Source of the DNA: Sulfurimonas sp. | GTDB taxonomy: Bacteria; Campylobacterota; Campylobacteria; Campylobacterales; Sulfurimonadaceae | Assembly (NCBI GenBank): GCA_027056465.1 | Contig: JALUKS010000006.1 | Span: 1-17,310 of the forward strand | Reading direction: 5' to 3' | Length of the DNA: 17,310 bases | In this document: positions 16,457-17,310 of the stretch, piece after piece | How the letters are laid out: every line of letters starts with the position of its first letter | Position numbering within the stretch: position 1 is the first letter of the stretch | Translations under genes and position numbers: made by a program | The notes under the pieces: model-generated | The model's input: only the letters and a program-made list of their open reading frames with translations | Databases searched by the model: none | What the model was told of the DNA's origin: nothing

Positions 16457-17310
16457 GTGGATTATAAAAGATATATACGATATATACCAAAAACTCTCTC
16501 TATCTCTATCTCCATTTTTATACTCTTTGTTGTTTTTTACTTCATCATCCAAACGGAATATATAAAGGAAAATGAGAAAAATTATGTCGAAGCTATCCAT
16601 CAAGAGGTTGCTCTGCTCATTAAACTCAAAAAAAACACTACTGCTGACATCGCTAAAGAAATCTCACTTGACAAAGGTCTTATAAAGATCATGCAAACGA
16701 AAGAGTATACAAAACTCTATAATGACAAGGTTTTTAAGATTTCAAAAAAATTTAAAAATTTTGATAATATCTCTTTACATGTTGTAGATGAAAAGGGTGT
16801 TAACAGATACCTTTCATGGACAAAAAAATCTATCGGCAAAAATGTTTTAGATATACGACAAGATTTAGCAATACTCTACAAAAATCCTAAGCAAATGAGT
16901 AGTATCAGTGTGGGGAAATTTGACATAACCTTTAAAGGGATAGTGCCTATTTACGATACAAAACATACTTTTCTTGGTATCATCGAAGTTATCACTCACT
17001 TTAACTCCATCTCTGCACATCTCGTTGCAGATAAAATCTACACAGCACTAGTAATCGACAAAAAGTTTACTAAACAGTTAGTTCACCCCTTCTCAAAAAA
17101 ATTTATAGATGGCTATAATATCTCTACACTTAAACTCGATGCAAGAGTTGAAAAACTTATACGAAGAGAAGGCATAAAAAAATTACTCCATGTAAATTGT
17201 GTGGAGTATTATAGAGACTCTTTCTTTTCTGATGGTTACTATATCACTAAGGTGGCAATTCAAGGGGTAGATAAAAAAGTTATTGGTCACTTCATTATCT
17301 TTATCACAGA
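16457..17310 (+). CDS. Membrane sensor protein, 5' part only (GTG start)
   Basis: Open from GTG at 16457 through the window end (284 codons and two bases, no stop), so the product is cut off. AGGGAG (16446-16451) lies five bases before the GTG, which makes this start convincing. The product begins DYKRYIRYIPK, then one TM segment (about 12-31), then a periplasmic sensor region. That region has a Cache-like pattern: LHVVDEKGVNRYLSW, IGKNVLDIRQDL, ISVGKFDITFKGIVPIYD and FLGIIEVITHFNSI, followed by a second sub-domain (about 200-284) suggesting a double Cache. The output domain lies beyond the window and could be a diguanylate cyclase, histidine kinase or chemoreceptor. It follows the copper receptor by 53 bases on the same strand and may be read with it or from its own -10. 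Confidence 0.82.
   Translation, partial: MDYKRYIRYIPKTLSISISIFILFVVFYFIIQTEYIKENEKNYVEAIHQEVALLIKLKKNTTADIAKEISLDKGLIKIMQTKEYTKLYNDKVFKISKKFKNFDNISLHVVDEKGVNRYLSWTKKSIGKNVLDIRQDLAILYKNPKQMSSISVGKFDITFKGIVPIYDTKHTFLGIIEVITHFNSISAHLVADKIYTALVIDKKFTKQLVHPFSKKFIDGYNISTLKLDARVEKLIRREGIKKLLHVNCVEYYRDSFFSDGYYITKVAIQGVDKKVIGHFIIFIT

Noticed and set aside
16409..16603. 64-codon minus-strand frame near the end of the window
   Set aside because: It overlaps the 5' end of the well-supported GTG-started sensor gene and has a low-complexity composition.

Overview
The window is low-GC DNA from a Campylobacterota (Epsilonproteobacteria) genome, most likely a Sulfurimonas-type free-living bacterium. Two gene neighbourhoods point there: serS followed by a long one-TM TPR protein (the Campylobacter serS-pflB order), and cheY-prmA-ftsH in the order seen in Campylobacter. 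The species cannot be fixed from sequence reading alone.

Layout. Positions 1-452 are non-coding on the + strand and hold a short relic on the - strand that resembles a DDE transposase, then a leader hairpin in front of serS (453-1703, +). The flagellar-motor scaffold gene pflB follows (1875-4214, +). It converges on a long leftward block: cheY-prmA-ftsH (7448 down to 4264), with a TTG-started cheY whose stop overlaps the prmA start. Upstream of that lies a second leftward unit: a Cache/PDC sensor with four TM segments, then hisH and hisA (9757 down to 7520), with the sensor gene and hisH joined by a stop/start overlap.

A third leftward unit (14178 down to 9932) looks like an envelope-to-cytoplasm signalling module: an outer-membrane TonB-dependent receptor, a small periplasmic protein, and an inner-membrane GGDEF-EAL enzyme with a periplasmic sensor. 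The last two genes are intact and tightly coupled. The receptor gene carries one in-frame TAA at the plug/barrel junction, with matching reading frame on both sides, so it is a recent pseudogene, a base error, or a rare-allele stop.

Divergent from this module, on the + strand, is an intact TonB-dependent receptor of the NosA/OprC copper type (14376-16403). It has the Cys-x3-Met and His-x-Met residues of the OprC copper site. Last, 16457 to the window end is the 5' part of a GTG-started membrane sensor protein that runs off the window.

How they fit together: housekeeping (SerS, FtsH, PrmA, HisA/HisH) is mixed with motility and chemotaxis (PflB, CheY) and with sensing genes (PDC protein, receptor/periplasmic protein/c-di-GMP enzyme, terminal sensor). 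The most interesting stretch is 9932-14178: a receptor-to-c-di-GMP relay whose receptor seems to have just been switched off, beside a copper receptor.
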